This document shows positions 38,564-46,559 of a DNA stretch of 64,000 nt, one piece after another. Where the stretch lies: the NCBI GenBank assembly GCA_902373515.1, contig CABKML010000003.1, forward strand, positions 19,358-83,357, read 5' to 3'. Each line of letters begins with the position of its first letter. Within the stretch, counting starts at the first letter, position 1. The translations under genes were made by a program, and so were the position numbers. The stretch comes from an uncultured Eubacteriales bacterium (GTDB lineage: Bacteria > Bacillota > Clostridia > Saccharofermentanales > Fastidiosipilaceae). Below the pieces are notes generated by a model. That model did no database searches. It had not been told where the DNA came from and saw nothing but the letters and a program-made list of their open reading frames with translations.

Positions 38564-38597
38564 CCTGTATGTCGCTTTCGATATACAGGTTTTTTTG
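38564..38597 (+). terminator. Terminator of tRNA-Arg
   Basis: CCTGTAT (38564-38570) and ATACAGG (38583-38589) form a perfect stem followed by seven T. Confidence 0.9.
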
Positions 38598-38656
38598 TGT
38601 CCTTTTCCGGTGATATAGCGGTGAGCGATGTAACAGCAGCGTCGACGGCAAAAGCA

Positions 38657-38684
38657 AAGCCTCCTTATTTGGGTAAAGAGGCTT
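38657..38684 (-). terminator. Hairpin after the histidine-triad lipoprotein gene
   Basis: AAGCCTC and GAGGCTT are perfect 7-bp arms around 14 bases; on the minus strand they are followed by TGCTTTTG. A probable terminator, about 55 bp past the stop. Confidence 0.65.
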
Positions 38685-38739
38685 CGTTTGTTATTCGTTA
38701 GTTATAAGTTCGCTTCGTTTTATTCAGCTGCGAGCCGTC

Positions 38740-40731
38740 TTATTTTCTGTCGGCCGGGATTGCTGCAACTTGCGAATTGTTCTTGTCCGCTTGCTTTTCA
38801 GCGGCCTTATTCACCGGCTTATTAGACGGGTCGGCAGCTTTCTTCTCAACGTTCTTATCAGTTTCCTTGGCCGGCTTCTCGCTCCTGCCTTCAGGTTGTT
38901 TGGCAGCACCCTTATTTACCTGTTTATCGGACGAATTGTCGGCTTTCTTGTCAGTTTTCTCGTCGGCTTGTGCGGCTTGGTCGGCTTTAGCGACGTTCTT
39001 ATCAACATTCTTAGCAGCGTTCCGGTCCGGCTTGCTATCCTTGTTAGTATCTTTGTCCTTTGCCTTATCCTTGGCCTTGTCCTCAGTTACAGCTGCATTT
39101 GAATTGCCTGTATCTACCGGCGTGTCACCACTATCTGTACCCTCATTGTCTTTAGGCGCTGCCGGCTTTAATTTCGGCAAAATATAGCCGTCTTTAAGTT
39201 CGACTTTGCCGTTTTTGACTTCCAAATCGTGACTGCTGACTTCAATATCCTGATCATCTTTGTAGATATGGAAAACAGCTTCGATATTCATAATATCGCT
39301 ATCATCTACACCGTAATGCTCCATGAGATATTTTTTCATCAAATCGACGCTTTGATCATCAACAATACCTTCCTGCTTCTTAATTTCTTCCTCATAATCG
39401 CCTACTTCAATATCTTCATAAATCAAGCTCGGATCTTCATAGGCAATACCGCCTGTTCCGTCAGCCCGATAAATATGCCAATGGTTACCGTGTTTCAAAG
39501 ATTTGACGATACGCTTAGGGTCATTCGGATCCTGTTTGATTTTTTTCCGCGGAACATTCGGCTTAATATTTTGCGGATCGCCGTGCTTGCCTTGGAAAGT
39601 GCCGATTGTTACACCCGGACAATATTTTTTGATATCTTCATCCGTCGCGCCATGGCCAACAACATACTCTTTACCGTTTTTGTCATATACATGGTAATGA
39701 TCGTCGTGCTTCAAAATCGTCACAATGCCTTTACCCGGCAATTCACTGGCATAAATAACATCAACGAACTTCAAACCCGGAACACTCGGTTCTTCCGAAG
39801 TTGTAGAAGAGCTGTCCGTTTGTCCGCTGCCGCTGCCTGTGCCTGAAGCATTGTAATCAGGAGAATTATGCTCATAATCACTGTCGGAAGGGGAACTTTC
39901 TTCGCTACTGTAATCCGGCGCAGCCTGCGGAACATTGTAATTACCGCTGCTGCCGCTATTCGGCTTTATCGGATTAACCGGACAGTTTTTACCGGTGTAA
40001 ATACCGAAAGAAGCATGCGGATACATGGATCTGGGGTCGCTGTAAGTAACTAATTCCCGCCCGTCGGCTGTATAGCAATGATAATGATCACCGTGTTGTA
40101 AAATTGCCACGATTTCATTGCGATTCGCCCTACGGCCTGAAGCTGAAGGACCCGCCTCGCTTCCGTCGCCTGCGAAAATGCCGGAAGTTTCTTCACCCAT
40201 AACACCGCTCTCGCCGTCTGCAGTTTCCCGGTGCTGATGTTTATGTTTCGCATGATCGGCATGTGTTCCGACGTATTGCGTGATTTTAATGTTCGGGAAA
40301 GCCGCCTGCGGGTTATCATGCGTAATATACTCTGTTCCGTCGGCCGTATAACAATGGTAGTGATCTCCATGTTGTTTGATCGCGACAATATTCAATTTTC
40401 TCAATTGATTCAAAGTTACGACGCTGACAAATTCCAACTCATCTTCTCCTGCAGTTTGAGCATTAGGATCAGAATAAGTAATTCTCTCCCGACCGTCCTT
40501 GGTGAAAACATGCCAGTGATCTCCGTGTTTAATCACTTTAACAATATCTTCCTTTTTGATCTCGCTGTCCACCAGAACTTCAGTCGTGCTGTCTTTCTGA
40601 TAATTAGTTGCTTTTTCTACAAAAGTTGTCTTCGCCTCCGTCACTGCCGGCACGGTTCTTTTCGGACCGCTGCAAGCTGCCAACAATGAAGCTGTAATTA
40701 AAACACTTAAAATAATTTTTGCCGGACGCAT
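38740..40731 (-). CDS. Histidine-triad (Pht-like) zinc-binding lipoprotein
   Basis: A 663-residue surface lipoprotein with signal peptide and lipobox LLAAC (Cys20). It carries five HxxHxH triads: HGDHWH at 69-74, HGDHYH at 121-126 and 213-218, HDDHYH at 342-347 and HGNHWH at 414-419, each followed by a T-x-DG/KDG repeat. There is also a His-rich cluster HADHAKHKHQHRE (157-169). Streptococcal Pht proteins use such triads to capture zinc for the AdcA/ZnuA importer; the adjacent metal ABC operon supports the same role. After about residue 520 the protein is a long Lys/Asp/Ala/Asn low-complexity tail, probably wall-spanning or disordered. The ATG follows AAAGGAGATGAC. Confidence 0.92.
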   Translation of the reverse strand: MRPAKIILSVLITASLLAACSGPKRTVPAVTEAKTTFVEKATNYQKDSTTEVLVDSEIKKEDIVKVIKHGDHWHVFTKDGRERITYSDPNAQTAGEDELEFVSVVTLNQLRKLNIVAIKQHGDHYHCYTADGTEYITHDNPQAAFPNIKITQYVGTHADHAKHKHQHRETADGESGVMGEETSGIFAGDGSEAGPSASGRRANRNEIVAILQHGDHYHCYTADGRELVTYSDPRSMYPHASFGIYTGKNCPVNPIKPNSGSSGNYNVPQAAPDYSSEESSPSDSDYEHNSPDYNASGTGSGSGQTDSSSTTSEEPSVPGLKFVDVIYASELPGKGIVTILKHDDHYHVYDKNGKEYVVGHGATDEDIKKYCPGVTIGTFQGKHGDPQNIKPNVPRKKIKQDPNDPKRIVKSLKHGNHWHIYRADGTGGIAYEDPSLIYEDIEVGDYEEEIKKQEGIVDDQSVDLMKKYLMEHYGVDDSDIMNIEAVFHIYKDDQDIEVSSHDLEVKNGKVELKDGYILPKLKPAAPKDNEGTDSGDTPVDTGNSNAAVTEDKAKDKAKDKDTNKDSKPDRNAAKNVDKNVAKADQAAQADEKTDKKADNSSDKQVNKGAAKQPEGRSEKPAKETDKNVEKKAADPSNKPVNKAAEKQADKNNSQVAAIPADRK

Positions 40732-40771
40732 ATAGTCATCTCCTTTGATTTTTCATAATTTATATTAATGA

Positions 40772-40790
40772 CTCAGAGTTTTATTCTGAG
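40772..40790 (-). terminator. CTCAGA/TCTGAG hairpin between the two zinc transcription units
   Basis: CTCAGA and TCTGAG flank a short TTTTAT-type loop in the 94-bp gap between the permease and the histidine-triad gene. It lacks a T run on the minus strand, so it may be an operator or a weak attenuator rather than a terminator. Confidence 0.3.
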
Positions 40791-40825
40791 GAATTTTTCA
40801 AATTAAAAACTTGCAAAAAACTTAA

Positions 40826-41626
40826 TCAGGCTCGCCGTCTGTACTTAACCGCCATCACTGCCAACAGAACGATAACTGCAATCAAAACGATAACCGAACC
40901 GGGTTTCAGGTCAAAATAATAAGAACAGATCAAGCCGATATAAACATAGGCTGCAGATAATGCTATTGAAATGAACAAAGTCTGTTTATACGTTTTGCTG
41001 AATTGCATCGCACAAATGACGGGCAAAACCAGAAGCGAGGAAACAATCAGGGAACCGATTGTTTTAGCGGCGATGGAAATAGTAATCGCGCCCAACAGTG
41101 TAAAAATAAAATTCAGCCAACGACTCTTTATTCCCAGAATTTCCGCCGCTTTGCTGTCAAATACCAGTAAATACAGCTGTTTGTAAATAACGGTGTATAC
41201 GATTACTACCAGCGCTGAAACTGCTAAAACGAGGTAAAATTCGGCATCGCTGATGGTTACGATCGAACCGAACAGATACGAGCTGATCGCATTGCCGCTT
41301 GTATAGCTTGTAAATATACCGGCCAGACCTATAGCCGCCGAGAGAATTATTACGGTCGAAATTTCCTGATAGGCTTTAAGTTTAGCGGCTATCGTTTCAA
41401 TACCCAAACCGGCGATCACGCAGGCTGCAACCGCGAAAAACAGCGGGTTAATTCCTACCAACAAACCCAAAGCCACGCCGGCCAGGGAAGCGTGCGCCAA
41501 GGTATCACCCATCATGGAGAGACGTTTCAAAAGTACAGTCAATCCGATACACGGCAGGATAACGGCTAAAAGTGTACCGACTATAAAAGCTCTTTGCAGA
41601 AACTCGTATTCAAATATTGCACTCAT
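40826..41626 (-). CDS. Zinc/manganese ABC transporter permease (ZnuB-like)
   Basis: A 266-residue permease of the ABC-3 family with about eight to nine helices. MMGDTLAHASLAGVALGLL near residues 35-53 is the signature of metal-chelate permeases (ZnuB/MntB/AdcB), and VSSLLVLPVICAMQ follows in the C-terminal half. Its start overlaps the ATPase gene by four bases. Zinc is favoured because of the adjoining histidine-triad protein and the His-containing binding protein, but manganese cannot be excluded. Confidence 0.92.
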   Translation of the reverse strand: MSAIFEYEFLQRAFIVGTLLAVILPCIGLTVLLKRLSMMGDTLAHASLAGVALGLLVGINPLFFAVAACVIAGLGIETIAAKLKAYQEISTVIILSAAIGLAGIFTSYTSGNAISSYLFGSIVTISDAEFYLVLAVSALVVIVYTVIYKQLYLLVFDSKAAEILGIKSRWLNFIFTLLGAITISIAAKTIGSLIVSSLLVLPVICAMQFSKTYKQTLFISIALSAAYVYIGLICSYYFDLKPGSVIVLIAVIVLLAVMAVKYRRRA

Positions 41627-42300
41627 AAGTCCGACTCCTCCACATTTTGAGCTTTGGCAAGTGCCACTTCCTGCAAACTGCCGTTTTTCAAGCGTAAAAC
41701 CCTATCCGTATATTCCAGAACATCCGTCAAATTATGAGTTACCAATAATACGGTACAGCCCTGAAGCGTCAACTCTTTCAGCTTTTGCATCAACGATTTG
41801 GCGAAGCAACGGTCAATTGCAGCTGTCGGTTCATCCAGAATGATCAATTTTGCTTCTTTGACCAAAGCCAACATCAAGGCTACCTTTTGTAACTGGCCTC
41901 CCGATAACTGACTCAGTTGCAGATTCGCCTGTTCAACCAAATCAACTTGCTGCAAATAAGGTTGCAAATCAACTTTCTTGTGCAAATAAGCCAAGTGAAT
42001 TTTGAGTGCCTCTTTTACCGTTGTCGGAAAATTGCGATAAGAGGAAAAGGAGTTTTGGGAAATATAAGCTAAGTCGCGGTAATGCCGATCTTGGCAAATA
42101 TCGTCCCCGAACAATTCGATTGTCCCGTTTTGCGGCGACAAGTTGCCCAACAACAGATTCAGCAGGGTGCTTTTGCCGCTGCCGTTAGCACCGATAATTG
42201 TCAATAACTCGCCTTTTTTTACTGTCAGACAAAGTTGTTTAAGTACGGTTTTACTTTCATAAGCAAAATCTATTTTCTCGGCTGAAATTACCGGCACCAT
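41623..42300 (-). CDS. Zinc/manganese ABC transporter ATPase (ZnuC-like)
   Basis: A 225-residue ABC ATPase. Walker A is GANGSGKST, the signature is LSGGQLQKVAL, Walker B is LIILDEPTAAID, and the H-loop is VTHNL. The ATG at 42300 is preferred over a GTG one codon upstream, with AAAGGA eight bases before. It overlaps the permease and follows the binding-protein gene by 23 bp, giving the order binding protein, ATPase, permease. Confidence 0.92.
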   Translation of the reverse strand: MVPVISAEKIDFAYESKTVLKQLCLTVKKGELLTIIGANGSGKSTLLNLLLGNLSPQNGTIELFGDDICQDRHYRDLAYISQNSFSSYRNFPTTVKEALKIHLAYLHKKVDLQPYLQQVDLVEQANLQLSQLSGGQLQKVALMLALVKEAKLIILDEPTAAIDRCFAKSLMQKLKELTLQGCTVLLVTHNLTDVLEYTDRVLRLKNGSLQEVALAKAQNVEESDL

Positions 42301-42323
42301 CACAGTTTTCCTTTCTCTTTCTC

Positions 42324-43253
42324 TTACTCGCTCAGGACTTTCTCCAACTCCCGCAAATTACGTCGCATCAATTCAATATAACCGAGTTTGGCTTCTTCTT
42401 CCGTCAAATTCTCCAATGTATATATAGTTCCTGTCTTTGTGCCGGTATTTTTCGCCAAAGTTTCAGCAACTTTCGGGGTAGCTTTACCCTCGAACAGAAT
42501 TGTTTTTATTCCGTGCTCTTTGACGAAATCGGCAATTTTCTTCAGTTGGGCTGCTGTCGGCTCATCTTCCGGGGAAATTCCGGTTACAGCTATCTGTTTC
42601 AGGCCATAATCACGGGCCAAGTAATTGAAGGCCGCATGCGAAACTATAAAGCATTTGTCCTTTTTCTTAATACCGCTCAGAACTTTAGTAAACTCGTCGT
42701 CCAGAGCTTTAAATTCTTTGAGCGATTTTTGCAGATTCTGCTCATAATAAGCCTTGTTGGCCGGGTCAATAACCGACAATTTACGGCAAATTGTATCCAA
42801 CTGTTCCATCGCATTCTTGACGCTCAACCAGGTATGAGGATTAACCGCATCGTGGTTGGCACTCGCCAAATCGCTCGCCGCTTCCAATAAAGTTAAGCCC
42901 TGCGATAAGTTCAGAAATTTTTCTTTATTTTTAACTGCCGCTTCAACGTCTTTGATGAAACCCTCCATATTGGCGCCGTTATAAACAATTAAATCTGCTT
43001 TGTTCAAGGCCGCCATATCACTTGATTTCAGTTCGAAGCTGTGCGGTTCTTCGTTGCTTTTGATCAGCATTTTCACATTCATTTTGTCGCCGACAATGCG
43101 TTTGGTTAAGTCATAGACGGGATAAAATGTTGTATAGATCAACTTTTTACCGTTCTGTTCTGCCGGCGCTTTGTCTTTAGTTTGACAGGCGACAAGACCG
43201 AACAATAGACTTAAACTCAAAACTAAACTTAAAGTCTTAACTAATTTTCGCAT
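42324..43253 (-). CDS. Zinc/manganese ABC transporter substrate-binding lipoprotein (ZnuA-like)
   Basis: A 309-residue cluster A-I metal-binding lipoprotein. Signal peptide with lipobox GLVAC, then YTTFYPVYDLTKRIVG, NEEPHSFELKSSD (first His ligand), NPHTWLS (second), VSHAAFNYLARDYGL (third) and an Asp/Glu position near FEGKATPKVAET. The loop between the first two ligands lacks the long His-rich stretch of classical ZnuA. The ATG at 43253 follows AGGAGTG by eleven bases; a GTG at 43259 is a possible start with closer spacing. A promoter lies at 43388-43415. Confidence 0.92.
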   Translation of the reverse strand: MRKLVKTLSLVLSLSLLFGLVACQTKDKAPAEQNGKKLIYTTFYPVYDLTKRIVGDKMNVKMLIKSNEEPHSFELKSSDMAALNKADLIVYNGANMEGFIKDVEAAVKNKEKFLNLSQGLTLLEAASDLASANHDAVNPHTWLSVKNAMEQLDTICRKLSVIDPANKAYYEQNLQKSLKEFKALDDEFTKVLSGIKKKDKCFIVSHAAFNYLARDYGLKQIAVTGISPEDEPTAAQLKKIADFVKEHGIKTILFEGKATPKVAETLAKNTGTKTGTIYTLENLTEEEAKLGYIELMRRNLRELEKVLSE

Positions 43254-43387
43254 TTTCACTTTCACTCCTGTTGTTTGCCCTGTTTTGATCATTGAAGCTG
43301 AAATAAGGGCTTTTGTTTTCCAAGCAAGTCAAGCTGTATTCGGCTTCTTCAATTTTGCAAACGATTTTCAATTTCAATTACACTATT

Positions 43388-43415
43388 ATTCTATTAGATT
43401 TTGTGAGTTTGTCAA
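43388..43415 (-). promoter_or_regulatory. Promoter of zinc/manganese operon 1
   Basis: On the minus strand TTGACA (43410-43415), a 16-bp spacer and TAGAAT (43388-43393). Directly downstream lies an imperfect palindrome TTGAAAATCGTTTGCAA (about 43357-43373), a possible Fur-family operator. Confidence 0.7.
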
Positions 43416-43543
43416 TAGGAATTGGAAAATATTCAGCCGGAAATATAACTTACAGGACGGCAAGCCTATCCGGGATAACCTTCACCGGTCATAATATTGC
43501 TATAATATCTTTAATTCGGAAATGAATTGTACTGGAGAAAAAC

Positions 43544-44329
43544 ATGGCTTACAAACTCTATCATAAAGATGCCGATTATTCCTATGTCCTCGGACCTTTT
43601 CCCGCCTTTGAATGTCTCAAATGGCGCCCCGACCTGCTGCTGGCTGCTTACTATGATCCGGCCTTCAGGGAAATCGACAAATTTTGTAAATTAGCTGAAA
43701 AATCGGGCATTAAAGCTGAAGCTGCCCCGAAACTGATCAATAAATTGGCCCACGGGCAAAAAGAACCTTATGTTGCCGTAATTTATCGTAAAGACGGTTT
43801 TTTCCGTTCACTTTCTCCCGCTGCCGACCATATAGTCCTGCACAGTATTGCCAACAGCGGCAACCTCGGGACAATTTTGCGCTCGGCCTTGGCTTTCAAC
43901 TTTGCCGACATCGCTTTAATCGGCAATTGTGTCAGCTGTTTTCTGCCGGAAATAGCGAAAGCCAGCATGGGAGCGATGTTCGCTTTGAATATTGAGTATT
44001 TCCCCACAATGAGCGATTATCTCCGCCGATACTGTGCAAGCGAAAATAAACGGCAACTTTTCAGTTTCTGTCTGAGCCCGACTGCCGTTAATTTAAGCGC
44101 TATTGCAACGCAATTCAAGCAAGATGAACCGCGCAGTTTAATTTTCGGTAACGAAGGTCAGGGTTTAGCTCCCGAATTTGAAAGAGAGCCTTATACGCCC
44201 GTCATCATCGAGCAAAGTCCGGCTGTCGATTCTTTGAATTTGGCAATCGCCGCTTCAATCGCCATGTATAACGTCAAAAAATACCCGCTCAATCCGGCGA
44301 TGACCGATCAAGCGGGCAAAATAAAATAG
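43544..44329 (+). CDS. SpoU/TrmH-family RNA 2'-O-methyltransferase
   Basis: A 261-residue SPOUT methyltransferase. The C-terminal knot carries all three motifs: NSGNLGTILRSALAF (motif 1, with the catalytic Arg), LIFGNEGQGLAPEF (motif 2) and VDSLNLAIAASIAMY (motif 3). The N-terminal 100 residues are a variable RNA-binding part. TrmH-type enzymes 2'-O-methylate a ribose in tRNA or rRNA; the target cannot be told from sequence. GGAG precedes the ATG by six bases, and a TATAAT lies about 40 bp upstream. Confidence 0.92.
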   Translation: MAYKLYHKDADYSYVLGPFPAFECLKWRPDLLLAAYYDPAFREIDKFCKLAEKSGIKAEAAPKLINKLAHGQKEPYVAVIYRKDGFFRSLSPAADHIVLHSIANSGNLGTILRSALAFNFADIALIGNCVSCFLPEIAKASMGAMFALNIEYFPTMSDYLRRYCASENKRQLFSFCLSPTAVNLSAIATQFKQDEPRSLIFGNEGQGLAPEFEREPYTPVIIEQSPAVDSLNLAIAASIAMYNVKKYPLNPAMTDQAGKIK

Positions 44330-44342
44330 CAGATATAAGTTA

Positions 44343-44359
44343 CCGGCACAAGTGCCCGG
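44343..44359. terminator. Small GC-rich hairpin between convergent genes
   Basis: CCGGCAC and GTGCCCGG pair across a two-base loop with one bulge, between the methyltransferase and pyrophosphatase stops. Downstream sequence on each side is AT-rich but lacks a clean T run. Confidence 0.4.
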
Positions 44360-44363
44360 AACT

Positions 44364-44975
44364 TTATTTGTTTGTCTTATGTTCTACTTCGGGTAAATTT
44401 TCATCCAAAGCCGTTTCCTGCTGCAACATTTTGGCCGTAAATTCCTTACCCCGGAAATGTACCTGATAGCGTTCCATGCAATCGCTGATAATATCACGGG
44501 CAACTTTGGCGCCCATGGCCTCACTGGTTGTCGTGGACTTGTGTTCCAGACTCTTATAGACTTCAAAGAAATGGATAATCTCACTCGCTACATGACTCGG
44601 CAATTCGCTGATTTCATGATACGGAGAATAGTTCGGGTCATGGTCCGGTACGGCAATTATTTTATCGTCAATTTCATCCTGATCGATCATGCGAATAACA
44701 CCGATCGGATGACAATCAACCATTACCAAAGGATCCAGCTGAACCTGACTGAGAATCAGAACATCCAACGGGTCGCCGTCCTGAGCATAAGTTAGAGGAA
44801 TAAAGCCGTAGTTGGCCGGATAGTGCGTTGATGTAAACAGAACGCGATCCAGGCGCAATAAACCCGTTTTTTTATCCAACTCGTACTTGTTTTTGGATCC
44901 GCTCGGAATTTCTACTACACCGACAAATTGTTCGGGTTTGATTTTATCCGCTGCAATGTCATGCCAAATATTCAT
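44364..44975 (-). CDS. ppa: Inorganic pyrophosphatase (family I)
   Basis: A 203-residue soluble pyrophosphatase. EIPSGSKNKYELD, YPANYGFIP and DGDPLDVLIL contain the metal- and PPi-binding residues of family I enzymes, which is the less common type in Firmicutes (many use the family II PpaC). The C-terminus is extended by a charged tail. The ATG at 44975 is chosen over one six codons upstream because GAGGT lies immediately before it. Confidence 0.95.
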   Translation of the reverse strand: MNIWHDIAADKIKPEQFVGVVEIPSGSKNKYELDKKTGLLRLDRVLFTSTHYPANYGFIPLTYAQDGDPLDVLILSQVQLDPLVMVDCHPIGVIRMIDQDEIDDKIIAVPDHDPNYSPYHEISELPSHVASEIIHFFEVYKSLEHKSTTTSEAMGAKVARDIISDCMERYQVHFRGKEFTAKMLQQETALDENLPEVEHKTNK

Positions 44976-45060
44976 AATACCTCGTAATGTCAATTAAAAT
45001 TTATTCCGTACGAATTTTTCTTTCGCCGGAAGCTGATTGACCGGTTATCATTAATTTTAA

Positions 45061-45582
45061 TTACCGACGAACATAAGTGCAATAACGATAATTCAAGCCG
45101 CTTTTGCCGTCAAAATGCATTTCGCTCGCCGTTTGCAGGCAAAAATCTCTGCGAAAGTCGGGGAAATATACATCAACATGCGCAAAAGCATGGTCAATCT
45201 CCGTCAATTCCAGGCAATCGGAATAGGGTAAAAGCTGGCGATAAACGGAAGCCCCGCCGATAACGAAATTCCGCAAATCCGTATTTACGCTTTCCAAATA
45301 AGCGAACAATTCCGCTAAAGAATGACAAATTTTAACGCTATAAGCTGAACTTTCCGGATAATCTATCTCACTGTCCGTTAAAATGATATTTTCCCGCTCC
45401 GGCAAAGGTGCCGCCTGCGGAAAGGTCAACAAAGTATTTTTGCCGTAGATAACTCGTTGATGCCGCGTTAAAGTTTTGAAATGTTGCAAATCTTCTTTAA
45501 GTCTGACCAGTAAATCGCCTTTATTGCCCAGACCCAAATTGCTGTCGATCGCCGCCACCGGCGTCAAATGATAATTACGCAT
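45061..45582 (-). CDS. folA: Dihydrofolate reductase
   Basis: A 173-residue DHFR reducing dihydrofolate to tetrahydrofolate with NADPH. LTPVAAIDSNLGLGNKGDLL opens the fold; LKEDLQHFKTLT holds the catalytic acidic residue; VIYGKNTLLTFP replaces the usual GRKT block; FVIGGASVYRQLLPYSD is the C-terminal NADPH motif. The Trp of the LPW motif is absent (LLVRL), a variant I associate with clostridial enzymes. The ATG at 45582 has GGAAGGAAAG upstream and is preferred over a start inside thyA. It is coupled to thyA, whose reaction makes its substrate. Confidence 0.92.
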   Translation of the reverse strand: MRNYHLTPVAAIDSNLGLGNKGDLLVRLKEDLQHFKTLTRHQRVIYGKNTLLTFPQAAPLPERENIILTDSEIDYPESSAYSVKICHSLAELFAYLESVNTDLRNFVIGGASVYRQLLPYSDCLELTEIDHAFAHVDVYFPDFRRDFCLQTASEMHFDGKSGLNYRYCTYVRR

Positions 45583-45626
45583 CCTGCTTTCCTTCCGTTT
45601 CCAACCTTTTCCAAGCTTTGCCGAAC

Positions 45627-46460
45627 TCAAACAGCTACCGGAATACCTTTAATTTGCGGATTGTGTTCATAGTCGCTCAACTTGAAGCTGTCAACGCTGA
45701 AATCGTCAAAGTTCTTCACGGCCGGATCAATTTCCAATTTCGGTGCCTTGAATGTCGGACGTTTAATTAATTCTTCAACCAAAGGAATATGCCGATCGTA
45801 AATATGCGCATCGGCAATAACATGCACCAATTCTCCTACTTCCAAGCCCGCATCGATTGCCAGCATATGTAACAAAACGGCGTATTGCACGACATTCCAA
45901 TTGTTCGCAACCAGAATATCGTTGGAGCGTTGGTTTAAAATACCGCACAACTTATGGTCAACAACATTAAAAGTCATGGAGTAGGCGCAAGGATATAAGT
46001 TCATCGCATGCAAATCGGCAAAATTATAAATATTGGTCATTATGCGACGAGATTGCGGGTTATGACGCAAATCATAGCGAACTTTATCAACCTGATTCAT
46101 CAAGCCTTCGGGGAATTCATATTTTTGGGCCAATTGATAACCGTAAGCCTTGCCTATGCTGCCGTCACTGTCGGCCCAGGCATCCCAAATATGAGAATGT
46201 AAATCATGCACATTATTGGAACGGCGTTGCCATATCCAGAGCAATTCGTCCACACAATTTTTGAAAGGTACCGGTCTTAATGTTAAAGCCGGAAATTCCT
46301 GACTTAAATCGTAGCGATTGACTACACCGAAAACTTTTTTCGTATAAGCGCTGCTGCCGTCATCCGCCCACTTGGGACGAACCTTAGCACTTATATCCAT
46401 ATATCCGTCTTCCAATATTGTTTTACATGTTTTGATAAATAAATCATCTGCCCGTGCCAT
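45627..46460 (-). CDS. thyA: Thymidylate synthase
   Basis: A 277-residue ThyA converting dUMP to dTMP with methylene-tetrahydrofolate. The catalytic Cys158 is in LYPCAYSMTF; QRSNDILVANNWNVVQYAVLL and HVIADAHIYDRHIP are the substrate-binding and folate blocks. AYGYQL near 105-110 is conserved. The ATG at 46460 follows AGAGGTAGC and removes a 12-residue upstream tail. It is followed at 44 bp by folA, the classical pair. Confidence 0.96.
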   Translation of the reverse strand: MARADDLFIKTCKTILEDGYMDISAKVRPKWADDGSSAYTKKVFGVVNRYDLSQEFPALTLRPVPFKNCVDELLWIWQRRSNNVHDLHSHIWDAWADSDGSIGKAYGYQLAQKYEFPEGLMNQVDKVRYDLRHNPQSRRIMTNIYNFADLHAMNLYPCAYSMTFNVVDHKLCGILNQRSNDILVANNWNVVQYAVLLHMLAIDAGLEVGELVHVIADAHIYDRHIPLVEELIKRPTFKAPKLEIDPAVKNFDDFSVDSFKLSDYEHNPQIKGIPVAV

Positions 46461-46559
46461 TTTTCTGCTACCTCTTGCTGAACTTGATTTTATCACTTAT
46501 TTTGCTGCCTGCATCTACCCATTCCGTCCGGCGGCATTAGGCAGTCGGCGACATTCTTA

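Noticed and set aside
38770..39187. Overlapping plus-strand open frames opposite the histidine-triad gene tail
   Set aside because: Antisense to Lys/Asp/Ala low-complexity codons, which contain few stops on the other strand; no start signals.
45061..45582. Dihydrofolate reductase with missing Trp and altered GRKT motif, as a possible novel or resistant enzyme
   Set aside because: The catalytic acidic residue and the C-terminal IGGASVY motif are intact, and LLVRL-type variants are, as far as I recall, common in clostridial DHFRs; the thyA partner supports an ordinary role.
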